Shown here piece after piece: positions 51,051 through 62,124 of a stretch of 64,000 nt of DNA (position 1 is the stretch's first letter; every line of letters starts with the position of its first letter). Origin of the DNA: Heterorhizobium halophytocola (GTDB lineage Bacteria > Pseudomonadota > Alphaproteobacteria > Rhizobiales > Rhizobiaceae); assembly GCF_017873095.1 (NCBI RefSeq), contig NZ_JAGGJU010000001.1, positions 654,159 to 718,158 of the forward strand, given 5' to 3'. The position numbers were made by a program, and so were the translations under genes. The notes beneath the pieces were generated by a model that saw nothing but the letters and a program-made list of their open reading frames with translations, had not been told where the DNA came from and did no database searches.

Positions 51051-52046
51051 TTGACCCGGATGATCGAACGCTGGAACAATCGACTACTACGATATCTCTC
51101 CAATGCCGAGCAGGCGCGTCGCGCGGGAACCCACCCATTGGCCTTCACTCTCAGACAATTGCAATATTTTGTCGCGGTCGCCGAACAGGGCACGGTGTCG
51201 GGTGCCGCCCATGTCCTGTCGATCTCCCAGTCGTCCGTCACCGAGGCGGTCAAGGACCTGGAGCGCGACCTCGGCGTCACCCTTTTCGACCGCCATCCGC
51301 GCGGCCTTGCCATCACCCAGCAGGGTCACCAGTTTCTGCGTCATGCTTCGAAGATCCTGTCGGACGTGTCGGAGGCACGGCACGTGTTCGACGCGGAGCC
51401 GGACACGACCTCCGGCACCTTGCAACTGGGTGTCACCTCACTGGTCGCCGGTTACGTGCTCTCCGATCTGCTGGCGCGCTACCGCCGCGCCTTCCCGAGC
51501 GTCGACGTGCGCACGATCGAGGACGACGGCAATTATCTCGAACATCTGCTGGTCGGTGGCGAACTCGACGTCGCCGTCATGCTGCTGAACAACCTGCGCG
51601 ACCGGCAGGCGCTGCAATTCGAGACGCTGGAAATGTCGCCGTTCAGCCTGTGGCTCCCCGCCGGCCACGAACTGGCGGCAAAGGAAACCATCGCCATCGA
51701 GGACATCGTCGAGCAGCCGCTGATCATGCTGACCACCGACGAGATCGAGGAAGCCACGCGAAAGCTGCTGGCCGTCTTCGGCGCCCGCCCGAAGGTCGCC
51801 TTCCGCACCCGATCGGTCGAGGCCGTGCGCAGTCTGGTGGCGACCGGAGCCGGTGTCGCGATCCTGCCGGACATGATCTACCGCCCGTGGTCGCTGGAAG
51901 GCGATCGCATCGAGGTCCGCGACGTGTCGGCCTCCCTGCCCGCCGTCCATGTCGGCCTTGTCTGGCGGCGCGGATTAAGTCCTTCACAACCGCTTCGCAA
52001 CTTTGTCGCGTTGGCCCAGGCCCAGCGAACCCCTCGCCTGCGTTAA
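51051..52046 (+). CDS. LysR-family transcriptional regulator
   Basis: A LysR regulator of up to 331 residues. The helix-turn-helix begins FTLRQLQYFVAVAEQGTVSGAAHVLSISQSSVTEAVKDLERDLGVTLFDR, and the effector domain opens SGTLQLGVTSLVAGYVLSDLL. The first 30 residues (MTRMIERWNNRLLRYLS...) do not resemble LysR proteins, so the true start may be a later TTG near 51138. It precedes the ydcS-like gene by about 130 bp on the same strand, so it probably regulates that polyamine operon. The inducer is unknown. Confidence 0.88.
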   Translation: MTRMIERWNNRLLRYLSNAEQARRAGTHPLAFTLRQLQYFVAVAEQGTVSGAAHVLSISQSSVTEAVKDLERDLGVTLFDRHPRGLAITQQGHQFLRHASKILSDVSEARHVFDAEPDTTSGTLQLGVTSLVAGYVLSDLLARYRRAFPSVDVRTIEDDGNYLEHLLVGGELDVAVMLLNNLRDRQALQFETLEMSPFSLWLPAGHELAAKETIAIEDIVEQPLIMLTTDEIEEATRKLLAVFGARPKVAFRTRSVEAVRSLVATGAGVAILPDMIYRPWSLEGDRIEVRDVSASLPAVHVGLVWRRGLSPSQPLRNFVALAQAQRTPRLR

Positions 52047-52174
52047 TTTCCAGCCGGTTTCGGATTTTCCGATACCCGCCATCTGGGAAAAGAATTTGTG
52101 AAACCGGACGCGCTCGATATCATTTCGCCCGAGGATCTGACGCGCGTTCGAAAATCCAAAAAGAGGGGAACATC

Positions 52175-53332
52175 ATGAAGTCATTTCTCAGTGTCTCGAC
52201 AGCGCTGGCACTCATGCTGGCCAATGTCACGAATGCCTTTTCGGCCGACATGAAGACCGAAATCGGGGCGGGCGAAGGTGAAGTCGATATCGTCGCCTGG
52301 GCCGGCTATATCGAGCGCGGCGACAGCGACAAGGCCTATGACTGGGTCACCGATTTCGAGACGGAATCAGGCTGCAAGGTCAACGTCAAGACTGCCGCCA
52401 CATCCGACGAAATGGTCACCTTGATGAACCAGGGCGGCTTCGACCTTGTTACCGCCTCGGGCGATGCCTCGCTTAGGCTAATCGCCGGCGGCAAGGTGCA
52501 GCCGATCAATACCGATCTGATCAAGAGCTGGAGCACCGTCGACGAAAGGCTGCAGGACGCCGCCTGGAACACGGTCGACGGCAAGCACTACGGCACGCCC
52601 TATCAATGGGGGCCGAACGTGTTGATGTACAATACCGAGGCATTTGGCGGGACGGCGCCGGACAGCTGGCACGTCGTGTTCAAGGAAATGACGTTGCCCG
52701 ACGGCAAGTCCAACAAGGGCCGCGTCCAGGCCTATGACGGCCCGATCTACATTGCCGACGCGGCACTCTATCTGAAGACCGCCAATCCCGATCTCGGCAT
52801 CACCGATCCCTACGAACTGACCGAGGATCAATATGCTGCAGCCATCGATCTGTTGAAGGGGCAGCGGTCACTGATCGGGCGCTACTGGCATGACGCGACG
52901 GTGCAGACCGATGACTTCAAGAACGAAGGTGTCGTGGCCTCCGGCTCCTGGCCCTATCAGGTGAACCTGCTGGAAGCCGAAAAGCTGCCGATTTCCTCGA
53001 CCGTCCCGAAGGAAGGTGCCACCGGCTGGGCCGACACGACGATGATGCATGTCGATGCGCCTCATCCGAACTGCGCCTATATGTGGATGGAGCATTCGCT
53101 TCAGCCGAAGGTCCAGGGCGATGTCGCGGCGTGGTTCGGTTCGGTACCTTCCGTGCCTGCCGCCTGCAAGGGCAACGCGCTTCTCGGCGACGAGGGCTGC
53201 GCCACCAACGGCTACGACAATTTCGACAAGATCTCCTTCTGGAAGACACCGATCGCCAAGTGCGGAGATGCGACCTGCATCCCCTATGGCCGGTGGGTTA
53301 GCGACTATATCGCTGTCATGGGCAGCGAGTAG
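52175..53332 (+). CDS. ydcS: Polyamine-type ABC transporter substrate-binding protein (YdcS-like)
   Basis: A 385-residue exported binding protein with signal peptide MKSFLSVSTALALMLANVTNAFSA, then GEVDIVAWAGYIERGD..DWVTDFE, typical of the spermidine/putrescine PotD/YdcS family. GVVASGSWPYQVNLL and a Cys-containing C-terminus (AACKGNALLGDEGCATNGY) match YdcS. ATG 52175 follows GAGGGG. The following genes are an ATPase, two permeases and an aldehyde dehydrogenase in the same order as E. coli ydcSTUV-patD. A UUCG-loop hairpin right after the stop probably sets its expression above that of the membrane components. Confidence 0.85.
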   Translation: MKSFLSVSTALALMLANVTNAFSADMKTEIGAGEGEVDIVAWAGYIERGDSDKAYDWVTDFETESGCKVNVKTAATSDEMVTLMNQGGFDLVTASGDASLRLIAGGKVQPINTDLIKSWSTVDERLQDAAWNTVDGKHYGTPYQWGPNVLMYNTEAFGGTAPDSWHVVFKEMTLPDGKSNKGRVQAYDGPIYIADAALYLKTANPDLGITDPYELTEDQYAAAIDLLKGQRSLIGRYWHDATVQTDDFKNEGVVASGSWPYQVNLLEAEKLPISSTVPKEGATGWADTTMMHVDAPHPNCAYMWMEHSLQPKVQGDVAAWFGSVPSVPAACKGNALLGDEGCATNGYDNFDKISFWKTPIAKCGDATCIPYGRWVSDYIAVMGSE

Positions 53333-53342
53333 CCCGGGGGGG

Positions 53343-53372
53343 CGGGACTGGGGTCTTCGGATCCCGGTCCCG
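53343..53372 (+). terminator. UUCG-tetraloop hairpin after ydcS-like gene (attenuator)
   Basis: A 13-bp stem (53343-53355 with 53360-53372, two G-T pairs) closed by TTCG is followed by ATTTATCTT. It lies 10 bases past the stop and 94 bases before the ATPase start. Confidence 0.75.
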
Positions 53373-53465
53373 ATTTATCTTCACATCATCGAATGCCACG
53401 TTACGAGGCAGCGAGGCGCGCGAGCGCGACCGCGTCATCCAGCCTTTGCCACCCGGAGACCTTTC

Positions 53466-54464
53466 ATGGCCCCAGCCGTCACCTTCCGCGCCGTCTCGCG
53501 CCTTTTCGGCGCGGTCAGGGCCGTCGACAATGTCGACCTGGAAATCGCCGAGGGGGAGTTTTTCGCCATGCTGGGTCCGTCCGGCTCGGGCAAGACGACA
53601 TGCCTGCGCCTGATCGCCGGCTTCGAACAGCCCAGCCGCGGCGCCATCGAGATCTTCGGCGTCAATGCCAACGCCGTCCCGCCGTGGAAACGCCAGGTGA
53701 ATACGGTGTTTCAGGATTATGCCCTGTTTCCGCACATGACCATTCTCGACAATGTCGCCTATGGCCTGATGGTCAAGGGGATCGACAAGCAGACCCGCTA
53801 CGGGCTCTCCGAAGAGGTGCTCGATCAGGTCAAGCTCGGCGGCTATGGCCCCCGCAAGACCGGCCAGCTCTCCGGTGGCCAGCGGCAGCGGGTGGCGCTG
53901 GCCCGGGCCTTGGTCAACAAGCCGAGCGTGCTGCTGCTCGATGAGCCGCTCGGCGCGCTCGACCTGAAGTTGCGCGAGGCCATGCAGGAGGAACTGAAAG
54001 CCCTGCAGAAACGGCTGGGCATCACCTTTGTCTTCGTCACCCATGACCAGAGCGAGGCCCTGTCGATGGCTGACCGGGTGGCGGTGTTCAACGAGGGCCG
54101 GATCGTCCAGGCCGGCACGCCGGAGGAAATCTACCGTAATCCGAGGACCCGCTTCGTTGCCGATTTCGTCGGATCGTCGAACCTTCTGCCTCCCGGCATC
54201 ACCGAGACGCTGACGGGAAAAAGGGTCTGGTCGAGCCTGCGCCCGGAAATGGTCGAGCTCTCCGCCGCACCCGGCCGTCTGTCTCTGAGCGGCAGGCTGT
54301 CGACCTCGAGCTTTCTCGGCGCTGTCAGGCGGATCTCCGTCGATCTTGGCGGAGAGACCGTTCACGCCCATCTGCCCGCCAGCCAGACACTGCCGGACGA
54401 AGGCTCGACTGTGACGCTTGCCTTCGACCGCGCCGCGCTCAACCTTCTGGAGGACGCGCCGTGA
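53466..54464 (+). CDS. ydcT: Polyamine ABC transporter ATP-binding protein (YdcT/PotA-like)
   Basis: A 332-residue ATPase: Walker A GPSGSGKTTCLR, Q-loop VFQDYALFPH, signature QLSGGQRQRVALARAL, Walker B VLLLDEPLGALDL, His in VFVTHDQSEAL. The C-terminal TOBE domain (LRPEMVELSAAPGRLSLSG...) is typical of PotA-type proteins. ATG 53466 is used; the longer frame before it overlaps the hairpin and the ydcS-like gene. It overlaps the first permease by 4 bases. It energises uptake of putrescine/spermidine or related amines. Confidence 0.9.
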   Translation: MAPAVTFRAVSRLFGAVRAVDNVDLEIAEGEFFAMLGPSGSGKTTCLRLIAGFEQPSRGAIEIFGVNANAVPPWKRQVNTVFQDYALFPHMTILDNVAYGLMVKGIDKQTRYGLSEEVLDQVKLGGYGPRKTGQLSGGQRQRVALARALVNKPSVLLLDEPLGALDLKLREAMQEELKALQKRLGITFVFVTHDQSEALSMADRVAVFNEGRIVQAGTPEEIYRNPRTRFVADFVGSSNLLPPGITETLTGKRVWSSLRPEMVELSAAPGRLSLSGRLSTSSFLGAVRRISVDLGGETVHAHLPASQTLPDEGSTVTLAFDRAALNLLEDAP

Positions 54465-55393
54465 CCGCGATCGAGGCAACGGGCACGACAACGTCGCGGC
54501 TATCGGCTGCACTCTGGCGGCGACCGGGCCTGCTGGTCGCAGCACTTCTGGTCCTGCCGCTCGCCTGGCTCGGTGTCGTCTATGTCGGATCGCTGCTGTC
54601 CCTGCTGCTGCAGAGCTTCTTCTCCTTCGATGATTTCACCGCGCAGGTGAAACAGGAACTGACGCTTTCCACCTATGCCGAACTCTTTCGGCCGTCGAAT
54701 TTCGACATCATCAAGCGCACCGTCACCATGGCGGCGCTGGTCACGATCGCCTCGGCGATCCTCGCCTTCCCGATTGCCTATTATGCGGCGCGCTATGCAA
54801 GGGGCCGTTGGAAGGCGTTGTTCTATCTCGGGGTGATGTTGCCATTGTGGTCGAGCTATCTGGTGAAGATCTATGCCTGGAAGATGATCCTGTCGCGCGA
54901 GGGGATCATCAGCTGGTTTGCCGACAAGCTGCATCTGACGCCCGTGCTCGACGGCTGGCTGTCGCTTCCCGTCGTCGGCGGCAATTCCCTGTCGGTCAGT
55001 CCGACCGGCACCTTTCTCGTCTTCGTCTATATCTGGCTGCCTTACATGATCCTGCCGGTGCAGGCTGCCCTCGAGCGCGTACCGCAAAGCCTGATCGAAG
55101 CCTCCCATGATCTCGGGGCGACGCCGGCATCGACCTTTCGCCATGTCATCCTGCCCTTTACCATGCCGGGCATTGCCGCCGGCTCGATCTTCACCTTCTC
55201 GCTGACGCTTGGCGACTACATCGTTCCAGGCATCATCGGCACATCCAGGCTGTTCATCGGCCAGGCCGTCTATACCCAGCAGGGCACCGCCGGCAATATC
55301 CCGCTGGCCGCCGCCTTCTCGGTCGTGCCGGTCATCATCATGGCCTTCTATCTCTGGTTCGCCAAGAAACAGGGAGCCTTCGATGCGCTCTGA
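54461..55393 (+). CDS. ydcU: Polyamine ABC transporter permease (YdcU/PotB-like)
   Basis: A 310-residue inner-membrane permease with about six segments (for example [20 protein letters not shown] and [20 protein letters not shown]). The EAA loop is [22 protein letters not shown]. It resembles PotB/YdcU and pairs with the next permease. It overlaps the ATPase gene by 4 bases and the next permease by 11 bases, consistent with stoichiometric synthesis. Confidence 0.9.
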   Translation: MTAIEATGTTTSRLSAALWRRPGLLVAALLVLPLAWLGVVYVGSLLSLLLQSFFSFDDFTAQVKQELTLSTYAELFRPSNFDIIKRTVTMAALVTIASAILAFPIAYYAARYARGRWKALFYLGVMLPLWSSYLVKIYAWKMILSREGIISWFADKLHLTPVLDGWLSLPVVGGNSLSVSPTGTFLVFVYIWLPYMILPVQAALERVPQSLIEASHDLGATPASTFRHVILPFTMPGIAAGSIFTFSLTLGDYIVPGIIGTSRLFIGQAVYTQQGTAGNIPLAAAFSVVPVIIMAFYLWFAKKQGAFDAL

Positions 55394-56195
55394 CCGGACA
55401 AAGGCCTCCACTGCCCTGAAGATCGCCGCCGGTGCCGGCCTGCTGTTCCTGCAGCTGCCGATCCTGCTGATCTTCGTTTATGCCTTCACCACGGAGGACA
55501 AGAGCTTCCAGTGGCCACCGCCGGGCCTGACGACCAAGTGGCTGGCCGTCACCTGGGAGAGACGCGATGTGTGGCAGGCCCTGGGCCTGTCGCTGCAGGT
55601 GGCCTGCATCGCGACCGTGCTGGCGCTCCTGCTGGGAACGCTGTGTGCGGCAGCCTTGTCGCAGGCGAAGTTCTTCGGCAAGGAGGCGATCACGCTTCTT
55701 GTCATCCTGCCGATCGCGCTGCCGGGCATCGTCACCGGCATAGCCCTGCGCTCGGCCTTCGGTCTGTTCGAGATACCCTTCTCCTTCTGGACGATCGTTC
55801 TAGGTCACGCGACCTTTTGCATCGTCGTCGTCTACAACAATGCCGTCGCCCGTTTTCGCCGGCTGTCATCCTCGCTGGTGGAGGCATCCTATGATCTTGG
55901 CGCCGACGGCTTCACCACCTTCCGGCACGTGATCCTGCCGAATATCGCAACCGCGCTTTTGGCCGGCGGCATGCTCGCCTTCGCGCTTTCCTTTGACGAG
56001 GTGATCGTCACCACCTTCACCGCCGGCCAGCAACAGACGCTGCCGATCTGGATGCTGGAGGAACTGATCCGCCCGCATGAGCGGCCTGTGACCAATGTGG
56101 TCGCCATGGCCGTCGTGCTGGTGACCTTCCTGCCGATCCTTGCGGCCTACTACATGACCCGCAATGGCGACGAGACCGCCGGCGTGGGGAAATAA
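55383..56195 (+). CDS. ydcV: Polyamine ABC transporter permease (YdcV/PotC-like)
   Basis: A 270-residue second permease with [23 protein letters not shown] as first segment, EAA loop [23 protein letters not shown] and [13 protein letters not shown] near the end, matching PotC/YdcV. ATG 55383 overlaps the previous gene by 11 bases. It is followed after 23 bases by the aldehyde dehydrogenase, so uptake and oxidation are encoded together. Confidence 0.9.
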   Translation: MRSDRTKASTALKIAAGAGLLFLQLPILLIFVYAFTTEDKSFQWPPPGLTTKWLAVTWERRDVWQALGLSLQVACIATVLALLLGTLCAAALSQAKFFGKEAITLLVILPIALPGIVTGIALRSAFGLFEIPFSFWTIVLGHATFCIVVVYNNAVARFRRLSSSLVEASYDLGADGFTTFRHVILPNIATALLAGGMLAFALSFDEVIVTTFTAGQQQTLPIWMLEELIRPHERPVTNVVAMAVVLVTFLPILAAYYMTRNGDETAGVGK

Positions 56196-56218
56196 AGAAA
56201 CGGAAAGGGACCTGACCC

Positions 56219-57646
56219 ATGGAAACATCGATGCTCATCGGCGCCTCTTTCGCCAGGGGAGAGGAACAGGAGGAAAAGATCCTCAACCCGAGAACCGGCG
56301 AATTGATTCTAGACCTGCCGGAGGCCTCGCAAGGCCAGATCGACGCCGCCGTCGCCGCCGCCACCAGGGCCTTCGCCGGCTGGTCGGCCACCACACCCGG
56401 CGAGCGTGCCGGCTACCTGTTGAAGATCGCCGACGCCATCGAAGCCGACACGGCAGCCTTCGCGGCACTCGAAGCGCTCAACTGCGGCAAGCCGATCAAC
56501 GCCGTCACCCAGGACGAGATCCCGGCCATCGTCGATTGCTACCGCTATTTTGCCGGTGCGATCCGCACCCTGCAGGGCACGATCGCCGGCGAATATCTGC
56601 CGGGCTTCACCTCGATGATCCGCCGCGATCCGGTCGGCGTCATCGGCTCCATCGCACCGTGGAACTATCCGCTGATGATGATGGCCTGGAAGCTGGCGCC
56701 TGCGATCGCCGGCGGCAATACCGTGGTCTTCAAGCCATCGGAGCAGACGCCGCTGACCGCCCTGAAAATGGCCAGACTGCTGGCCGACATCCTGCCGGAG
56801 GGCGTGGTCAACATCGTTCTCGGCCGCGGCGAGACGGTCGGCAACGCGCTGATCAACCATCCCGGCATCAACATGATCTCGATCACCGGCGACATCGCGA
56901 CCGGCAAGAAGGTGCTCCAGGCGGCGGCGAAATCGGTCAAGCGCACCCATCTGGAACTTGGCGGCAAGGCGCCCGTGATCATCTATGGGGATGCGGACAT
57001 CGAGGCAGCGGTCAGCGGCATCCGCGCCTTCGGCTTCTACAATGCCGGCCAGGACTGCACCGCCGCATCAAGGATCTATGCCCACAAATCCGTCTATGAC
57101 CGCTTCGTCGCCGATCTCTCTTCGGCGGTGTCCAGCATTGCCTATGCCAATGACGACGATACCAGCAACGAGATCGGTCCGCTGATCTCGACCCGCCAGC
57201 GGGACCGTGTGGCAAGTTTCGTCCAGCGCGCCGTCGAAACCGGCCACATGGAGCTGGCAACGGGTGGCTCTCTGCCCGATGGCCCGGGCTTCTACTACCA
57301 GCCGACGGTGGTCGCAGGCGCCCTGCAGGATGACGAGATCGTCCGGCGCGAGGTCTTCGGTCCGGTCGTCTCTGTCACGCCATTCGGCGATGACGACGAT
57401 GTCGTCTCCTGGGCCAATGACAGCGACTATGGCCTGGCATCCTCGGTCTGGACCAAGGATATCTCCCGCGCGATGAAGGCGACGGCCGGCCTTCGCTACG
57501 GCTGCACCTGGGTCAACACGCATTTCATGCTTTGCAACGAGATGCCCCATGGCGGCCTGAAGCAGTCAGGCTACGGCAAGGACATGTCCCAGTATGCGCT
57601 GGAGGACTATACCGTGGCCCGGCACGTGATGATCAGCCACGGCTAG
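56219..57646 (+). CDS. patD: Aldehyde dehydrogenase, gamma-aminobutyraldehyde dehydrogenase-like (PatD)
   Basis: A 475-residue NAD-dependent aldehyde dehydrogenase. Visible sites are [21 protein letters not shown], the catalytic Glu in [10 protein letters not shown], the catalytic Cys in [13 protein letters not shown], and [19 protein letters not shown] near the C-terminus. Length and position after ydcSTUV match PatD, which oxidises 4-aminobutanal (from putrescine) to GABA. Betaine aldehyde dehydrogenase is the closest alternative. GGAAAGGG precedes the ATG. Confidence 0.87.
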   Translation: METSMLIGASFARGEEQEEKILNPRTGELILDLPEASQGQIDAAVAAATRAFAGWSATTPGERAGYLLKIADAIEADTAAFAALEALNCGKPINAVTQDEIPAIVDCYRYFAGAIRTLQGTIAGEYLPGFTSMIRRDPVGVIGSIAPWNYPLMMMAWKLAPAIAGGNTVVFKPSEQTPLTALKMARLLADILPEGVVNIVLGRGETVGNALINHPGINMISITGDIATGKKVLQAAAKSVKRTHLELGGKAPVIIYGDADIEAAVSGIRAFGFYNAGQDCTAASRIYAHKSVYDRFVADLSSAVSSIAYANDDDTSNEIGPLISTRQRDRVASFVQRAVETGHMELATGGSLPDGPGFYYQPTVVAGALQDDEIVRREVFGPVVSVTPFGDDDDVVSWANDSDYGLASSVWTKDISRAMKATAGLRYGCTWVNTHFMLCNEMPHGGLKQSGYGKDMSQYALEDYTVARHVMISHG

Positions 57647-57658
57647 GGACTGGGACGG

Positions 57659-57686
57659 GAGCCGGGTCAGGAAATGGCGCCGGCTC
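57659..57686. terminator. Possible terminator between patD-like and L,D-transpeptidase genes
   Basis: GAGCCGG (57659-57665) pairs with CCGGCTC (57680-57686) across a 14-base loop in the 44-bp convergent gap. There is no T tract. Confidence 0.4.
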
Positions 57687-57690
57687 GCCT

Positions 57691-58353
57691 TCAGGTCACC
57701 ACGACCCGGGCGCCGGGATCGACCCTCCGGCTGAGATCGATAGCGTCCTGATTGATCAGCCTGATGCAGCCCGACGAGACGGAACGGCCGATGCTCCACC
57801 ATTCCGGCGTGCCGTGAATGCGGTAGAGCGTGTCGCGGCTGCCCTGGTAGATATAGAGCGCCCTCGCTCCGAGCGGATTTTCCAGGCCGCCGGACATGCC
57901 GCCTGCATAGGTGTTGAGCTCTGGAAGACGTCGACGCATGTCGGCCGTCGGTGTCCAGCTCGGCCAGACGCGCTTGTGGTCGATGACACCTGTTCCGGTC
58001 CAGGCGAAACCCGCCTTGCCGACACCGATTCCGTAGCGCATCGCCATGCCGTCGCCGAGGACGAGATGGAGATGATAGTCCGCGACGCTGACCACGATCG
58101 TCCCCGGCGCCATGCCTGTCGGGTCCTTGACCAGCTGGCGGTAGAAGCGCGGCTTCAGTTTCCGGTAACTGATCGCCGGAAGTGTTATGCCATTGTCCTC
58201 GGCCAGGGCGTATATCACCTTCGGGTCGAAGACGCGCTCATTGTTCGCCGGTGACGCTCCAGGCAGTCCCGCCGCCCGGAGCGAACCCGGCCGGTTTGCG
58301 CCGACCAGAGCGGCACCCGTTCCAACCAGCAGCGATCGTCTCGACAGTTTCAT
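57691..58353 (-). CDS. L,D-transpeptidase (YkuD family), exported
   Basis: A 220-residue protein. The N-terminus MKLSRRSLLVGTGAALVGA carries a twin-arginine-like motif (SRRSLL) followed by a hydrophobic segment, so it is exported. The YkuD domain spans about residues 85-220 and holds the active site HGTPEWWSIGRSVSSGCIRL, with catalytic His and Cys. Such enzymes make 3-3 peptidoglycan cross-links or attach outer-membrane proteins to the wall. ATG 58353 is preferred over 58377 because it starts the signal sequence directly. It lies 27 bp downstream of the beta-barrel gene on the same strand, so they may be co-transcribed. Confidence 0.9.
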   Translation of the reverse strand: MKLSRRSLLVGTGAALVGANRPGSLRAAGLPGASPANNERVFDPKVIYALAEDNGITLPAISYRKLKPRFYRQLVKDPTGMAPGTIVVSVADYHLHLVLGDGMAMRYGIGVGKAGFAWTGTGVIDHKRVWPSWTPTADMRRRLPELNTYAGGMSGGLENPLGARALYIYQGSRDTLYRIHGTPEWWSIGRSVSSGCIRLINQDAIDLSRRVDPGARVVVT

Positions 58354-58380
58354 GGTTCCACGACCTTCCCGGATCATCGC

Positions 58381-61300
58381 TCAATATTTACCGACGACGT
58401 TCAGGAACAGGCCCTGATCATCGAGCGTGAGATCCGTCAGATCGTCGCTGAAACGACCGAAATTATAGCCGGCCCCGATCTTCATATGCTCGCCGACATG
58501 GCGGTAGACCGCCGCAAGCGCGCCGAAGTCGGCCGTTTCGGCCTGCGGCATATAGAGAACGCGCGTTTCCAGCAGCGCATCCCAGTTCTTCACCACATGG
58601 AAATCGGTCCGCAAGGTGCCCAGATAGGCCGTCGATCTCTGCCAGTCCGAGGAGAAATCACCGCCCCGAACCTCGCCGATCCGCAGCCCCTGCTTGGTAC
58701 CGACCGTCAGCCACGGATAGAGATCGTAGGACAGATCGGCCGACAGGATGTGACTGCGCTGCTGCAGGGGCTCGCCGCTTTCGGTCGAAGACGTGACCTG
58801 ATCGCCACCTGGAACGTCGTAAAGATAGGTATATCGGAAAAGGGCATTGAAGCGGTCATTGTCGAACGGCCTGTAGGCATAGGCGAAGTTCGTCTTGATG
58901 TAGTCGCCCTCGTTGTAGACACTTGAAGCCGACTGGGACAGCACCACGTCGAGATCCGACAGGGCGCGCCAGTTGTCGTTGAGCTTGATCGAGGCGGCAT
59001 AGGCGAGAAGGTAGCTGTTCAGGTCGCGGGTATCGTCCTGCGAATTCTCGTGCCGGAATTCACCCCGCAGATGTCCCTTCAGCCCCAGATCGTCGTCGCT
59101 GTAGCCGAGCGACACCGCTGCGGCCTGGCGCTCGAAATCCGAACGCTCCTTGCCGGTGTCGGGGTCGATCGTGGTATCGCGGATCGAGCCGGTCTGGATC
59201 GAACTGTCGACCGTCCAGTTTGCGTCCGGCGTATAGACGACACCGTAGGTCTGGGCGAGTGACTGGCGCAAACCGTAGAGATCGAGATTGCTTTCGCTAT
59301 AGGTCGAGGCGGTCTCCGTCATCTTCTTGCGGGCGCCGAAGACGATGGTGCCCTTGTCGCTACCGGAGAGTTCGTTTTCGGTCGTCAGGCTGTCCGCCCG
59401 GTCGGGATCCAGCCGATATCCGACCGAATAGGTGTCGTCGGCCGTCGGCTGGTAGTCGAGACCGGCCTGGACACCGATACCGCTGGTGCCTTCGGACAGC
59501 TCGCCGTTTGCCGAAACCTTTTCCGTCAACTGAACCTTGGTGCCGACACCACCCCGGTCATTGCGGTGAATGTCCCCCGAGGTCTTCAGCGTCCCCTGAC
59601 CGAAGGCATAGACCATATGCCCGTCGTCGACCTGGTAATCGACCCGGACACCACCGTCCACGCGCTCGCCGTTCTGCCCGGACTTGCCGGCCTCCAGTGC
59701 CGTTCGGGAGGCCAGTTCGCTGTGGCTGAGCCCGGTGGTCACCTTCACCTTGTCGGTGACTTGGGTGCCGAGATTGACGCTGGTCTCGAGCTGCGAGCGA
59801 CCATCACCGTCCTGCAACTGGTCATGCGCGAGCTTGACATCGGTCTTGTCCGTCAACGCCACCTGGCCCTGCAGACCCCAGGTCTCTTTTTCCGCGGTCA
59901 GTTGCTCGCTTTCCGTCGAGAAACCCTTGCCTCTTCGCTCATAGTGTCCGCCGACGGTCCCCTTGAATTTGCTGCCGGGAATATCCGCAAGATCGAGCTG
60001 CCCGCGCAGACGCCATGCATCGGCATGGTCCGTCAGCGAACCGCCCGATGCCCCGTCCGAGATCGAGAGACCGCCATCGGTGGAGGTCGAGGTGGAGAAG
60101 CCGGAGCCACGCGAACGCGCGACTTCCGCCTCGGCAAAAGTGGTCGCGGAATGCCGCAGCTGTATGTCCGTGCCGACCGCCTGGTAGTTGTTCTCGCCAG
60201 TGTTGTCGGTCATCTCGCTGACACCGACGCGCACCTTGTCGCCAAGCCATTGTTGCGCCCGGGCGCCATGGGCATAACCGTCGATCTCCGAGGCCAGCGG
60301 CGTGTATTCATATTGCGCGATCAGGTAGACATCGACCCCGCCAAGGGCGCTGCTGCGCACCGCGTCCGTCGTGGCCGTTGCCGAGGACAGGGCATGCTTG
60401 AGCAGGATAAGACCCTGGGTATAGTCGATCGAATAGTCGTCGCCGGATGTCAATCGGTTGGTCTGAATAACGGTGCCGGTCACGCTGTTGCGCACCTCGA
60501 CGGTCACCGTTTCCGAACCGATCGTGATGTCCTGCCGCTTCAGGAAATAGGCCGAACCGCCGGTCGCCAGGAACTGGTCGCGCTGCGGTATCGTCTCCGG
60601 CTGCGCCAGATAGCCGCTCACCTCCGTCTTGCGCGCACCGAAGGACGTGACATCCTCCGAGCGATAGGCGGCGTTGGCGCCGTAGAGACTGCGTGCGGAG
60701 TTGATGAAGGTCGAACCGGTAACCTCGGTCTTGTAGTTGCCCCACATCACATGGCTGTCGCCGCGCTCAAGCCGAACATAGAATTTGCCACTTGTCGGCG
60801 CATCCTCGATCATCGTCGAGTCGTCACCATAGACGGGATAATATTCTTCCGGATCGATGCGCTTCAGCACCTGGTCCGGATCCTTCGAATCCATACCGCG
60901 GAACAGGTTCCTGACATCGTCTTCGCCGGTATCGGCCGCCGCCGTCAGGATGTATTTCCCCTTGATCTTGCCCTTCAGATAAAAGGCAAGCCGGCCTTTG
61001 GTGTAGATGCGATCATAATCGCCGTCGCGCACCATCTCGATATTGTTGTCGGCGAATTTCTTGCCGACCGTCAGGTCGGCCAGCGCCACGTAAAACCAAT
61101 CGTTCTGCGGGATATTGATGTCGCGCGAGAAGCGCAGGCCGCCGCTCTTCGACGCGCCCTTGACCGACACGTCGACCTTCCGGTCGCCCGGCGGCAGGAT
61201 GCGCTGGACGACGAAGGACTGATGCGGATCGAGCGGCACCACTTCATTGAAGGCCTCGACCTGATAGCCGGCCGGCACGTTGCGACCAAAGGCCGTCACC

Positions 61301-62124
61301 GCCCCGCCATAGACGGGAATGTTTCGGAAAGCCGTCCGGTCTTCCGCAACCCCCGGCGCTGCCGCCGGCGTCCTGGCGGCCGGAATGAAGGCGCTGTCGC
61401 TGCGCAGCAGGGACAAGGGCTCGGTCTGGTCGAAGCGGCCCTTGCTGTCATAGACACGCAGGACATAGGAGAAATCGTGCACCTCCCCGGCCGGCATCGT
61501 CCAGCTGCCCTCGCTGTTGAGAGCAACCGGAATGACGGCGATCGGCTCGGCGGCATCCGTCTCGAACGCCCCGCGAATGCGGATTTCGGCGTGATCGACA
61601 AAGGCCGGATAGTTGGAGCTCGTCCGGAAATGGACGACCTCCCCGGGCTTGTAGGCTCGCCGGATCGGCATGGTCGAGATATTCAGCTGGGTTCTGACGC
61701 CCAGCCCGTCGAACTTCAGCTGGATATCGACGGCACTCAGGTCCACATCGGCCTTGCGCTGCTTGTCGACAGGCTTGGCAGAAGGGTCGGACCCGAGCAC
61801 TGCGGGTCTTGGACGCCCGCTCTCGTCGACAACCTCGCCATCGACGCTGATCGAAAACGGGATCTCGCCCTGATCGGCAAGGCTCTCCTTTTCGGTGTTC
61901 TCACCGATCGTCGCATGCCCGGTTGTGCTGTTGTCCAGGACCTTGCCGCGCAGTTGGGACGGGCATTGCTGGCCGGCGCAAGTGCCGACGGCCGGTGCCG
62001 CATGGGCCAGGCCGGCCACGGCCAGGGTTGCCCCGAGAACCGTACCCGTCTTGAGCATGCGCCTGAAGGCGACTGCCAGGACGACCGGCATGGGATGGAT
62101 GCGGTAATTCATCGTCGCACTCAT
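58381..62124 (-). CDS. Large outer-membrane beta-barrel protein (partner of DUF11 protein)
   Basis: A 1247-residue exported protein. A basic, hydrophobic signal region ends near [10 protein letters not shown]. Residues about 60-480 form beta-rich periplasmic domains. The rest, from about 560, alternates short amphipathic strands with turns (for example [15 protein letters not shown] and [16 protein letters not shown]). It ends LFLNVVGKY with a terminal aromatic residue, as outer-membrane barrels do. The start overlaps the upstream DUF11 gene by ATGA, so the two are probably made together: a surface repeat protein and its outer-membrane anchor or exporter. I cannot name the family more precisely. 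A cell-surface or envelope role is inferred. Confidence 0.75.
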   Translation of the reverse strand: MSATMNYRIHPMPVVLAVAFRRMLKTGTVLGATLAVAGLAHAAPAVGTCAGQQCPSQLRGKVLDNSTTGHATIGENTEKESLADQGEIPFSISVDGEVVDESGRPRPAVLGSDPSAKPVDKQRKADVDLSAVDIQLKFDGLGVRTQLNISTMPIRRAYKPGEVVHFRTSSNYPAFVDHAEIRIRGAFETDAAEPIAVIPVALNSEGSWTMPAGEVHDFSYVLRVYDSKGRFDQTEPLSLLRSDSAFIPAARTPAAAPGVAEDRTAFRNIPVYGGAVTAFGRNVPAGYQVEAFNEVVPLDPHQSFVVQRILPPGDRKVDVSVKGASKSGGLRFSRDINIPQNDWFYVALADLTVGKKFADNNIEMVRDGDYDRIYTKGRLAFYLKGKIKGKYILTAAADTGEDDVRNLFRGMDSKDPDQVLKRIDPEEYYPVYGDDSTMIEDAPTSGKFYVRLERGDSHVMWGNYKTEVTGSTFINSARSLYGANAAYRSEDVTSFGARKTEVSGYLAQPETIPQRDQFLATGGSAYFLKRQDITIGSETVTVEVRNSVTGTVIQTNRLTSGDDYSIDYTQGLILLKHALSSATATTDAVRSSALGGVDVYLIAQYEYTPLASEIDGYAHGARAQQWLGDKVRVGVSEMTDNTGENNYQAVGTDIQLRHSATTFAEAEVARSRGSGFSTSTSTDGGLSISDGASGGSLTDHADAWRLRGQLDLADIPGSKFKGTVGGHYERRGKGFSTESEQLTAEKETWGLQGQVALTDKTDVKLAHDQLQDGDGRSQLETSVNLGTQVTDKVKVTTGLSHSELASRTALEAGKSGQNGERVDGGVRVDYQVDDGHMVYAFGQGTLKTSGDIHRNDRGGVGTKVQLTEKVSANGELSEGTSGIGVQAGLDYQPTADDTYSVGYRLDPDRADSLTTENELSGSDKGTIVFGARKKMTETASTYSESNLDLYGLRQSLAQTYGVVYTPDANWTVDSSIQTGSIRDTTIDPDTGKERSDFERQAAAVSLGYSDDDLGLKGHLRGEFRHENSQDDTRDLNSYLLAYAASIKLNDNWRALSDLDVVLSQSASSVYNEGDYIKTNFAYAYRPFDNDRFNALFRYTYLYDVPGGDQVTSSTESGEPLQQRSHILSADLSYDLYPWLTVGTKQGLRIGEVRGGDFSSDWQRSTAYLGTLRTDFHVVKNWDALLETRVLYMPQAETADFGALAAVYRHVGEHMKIGAGYNFGRFSDDLTDLTLDDQGLFLNVVGKY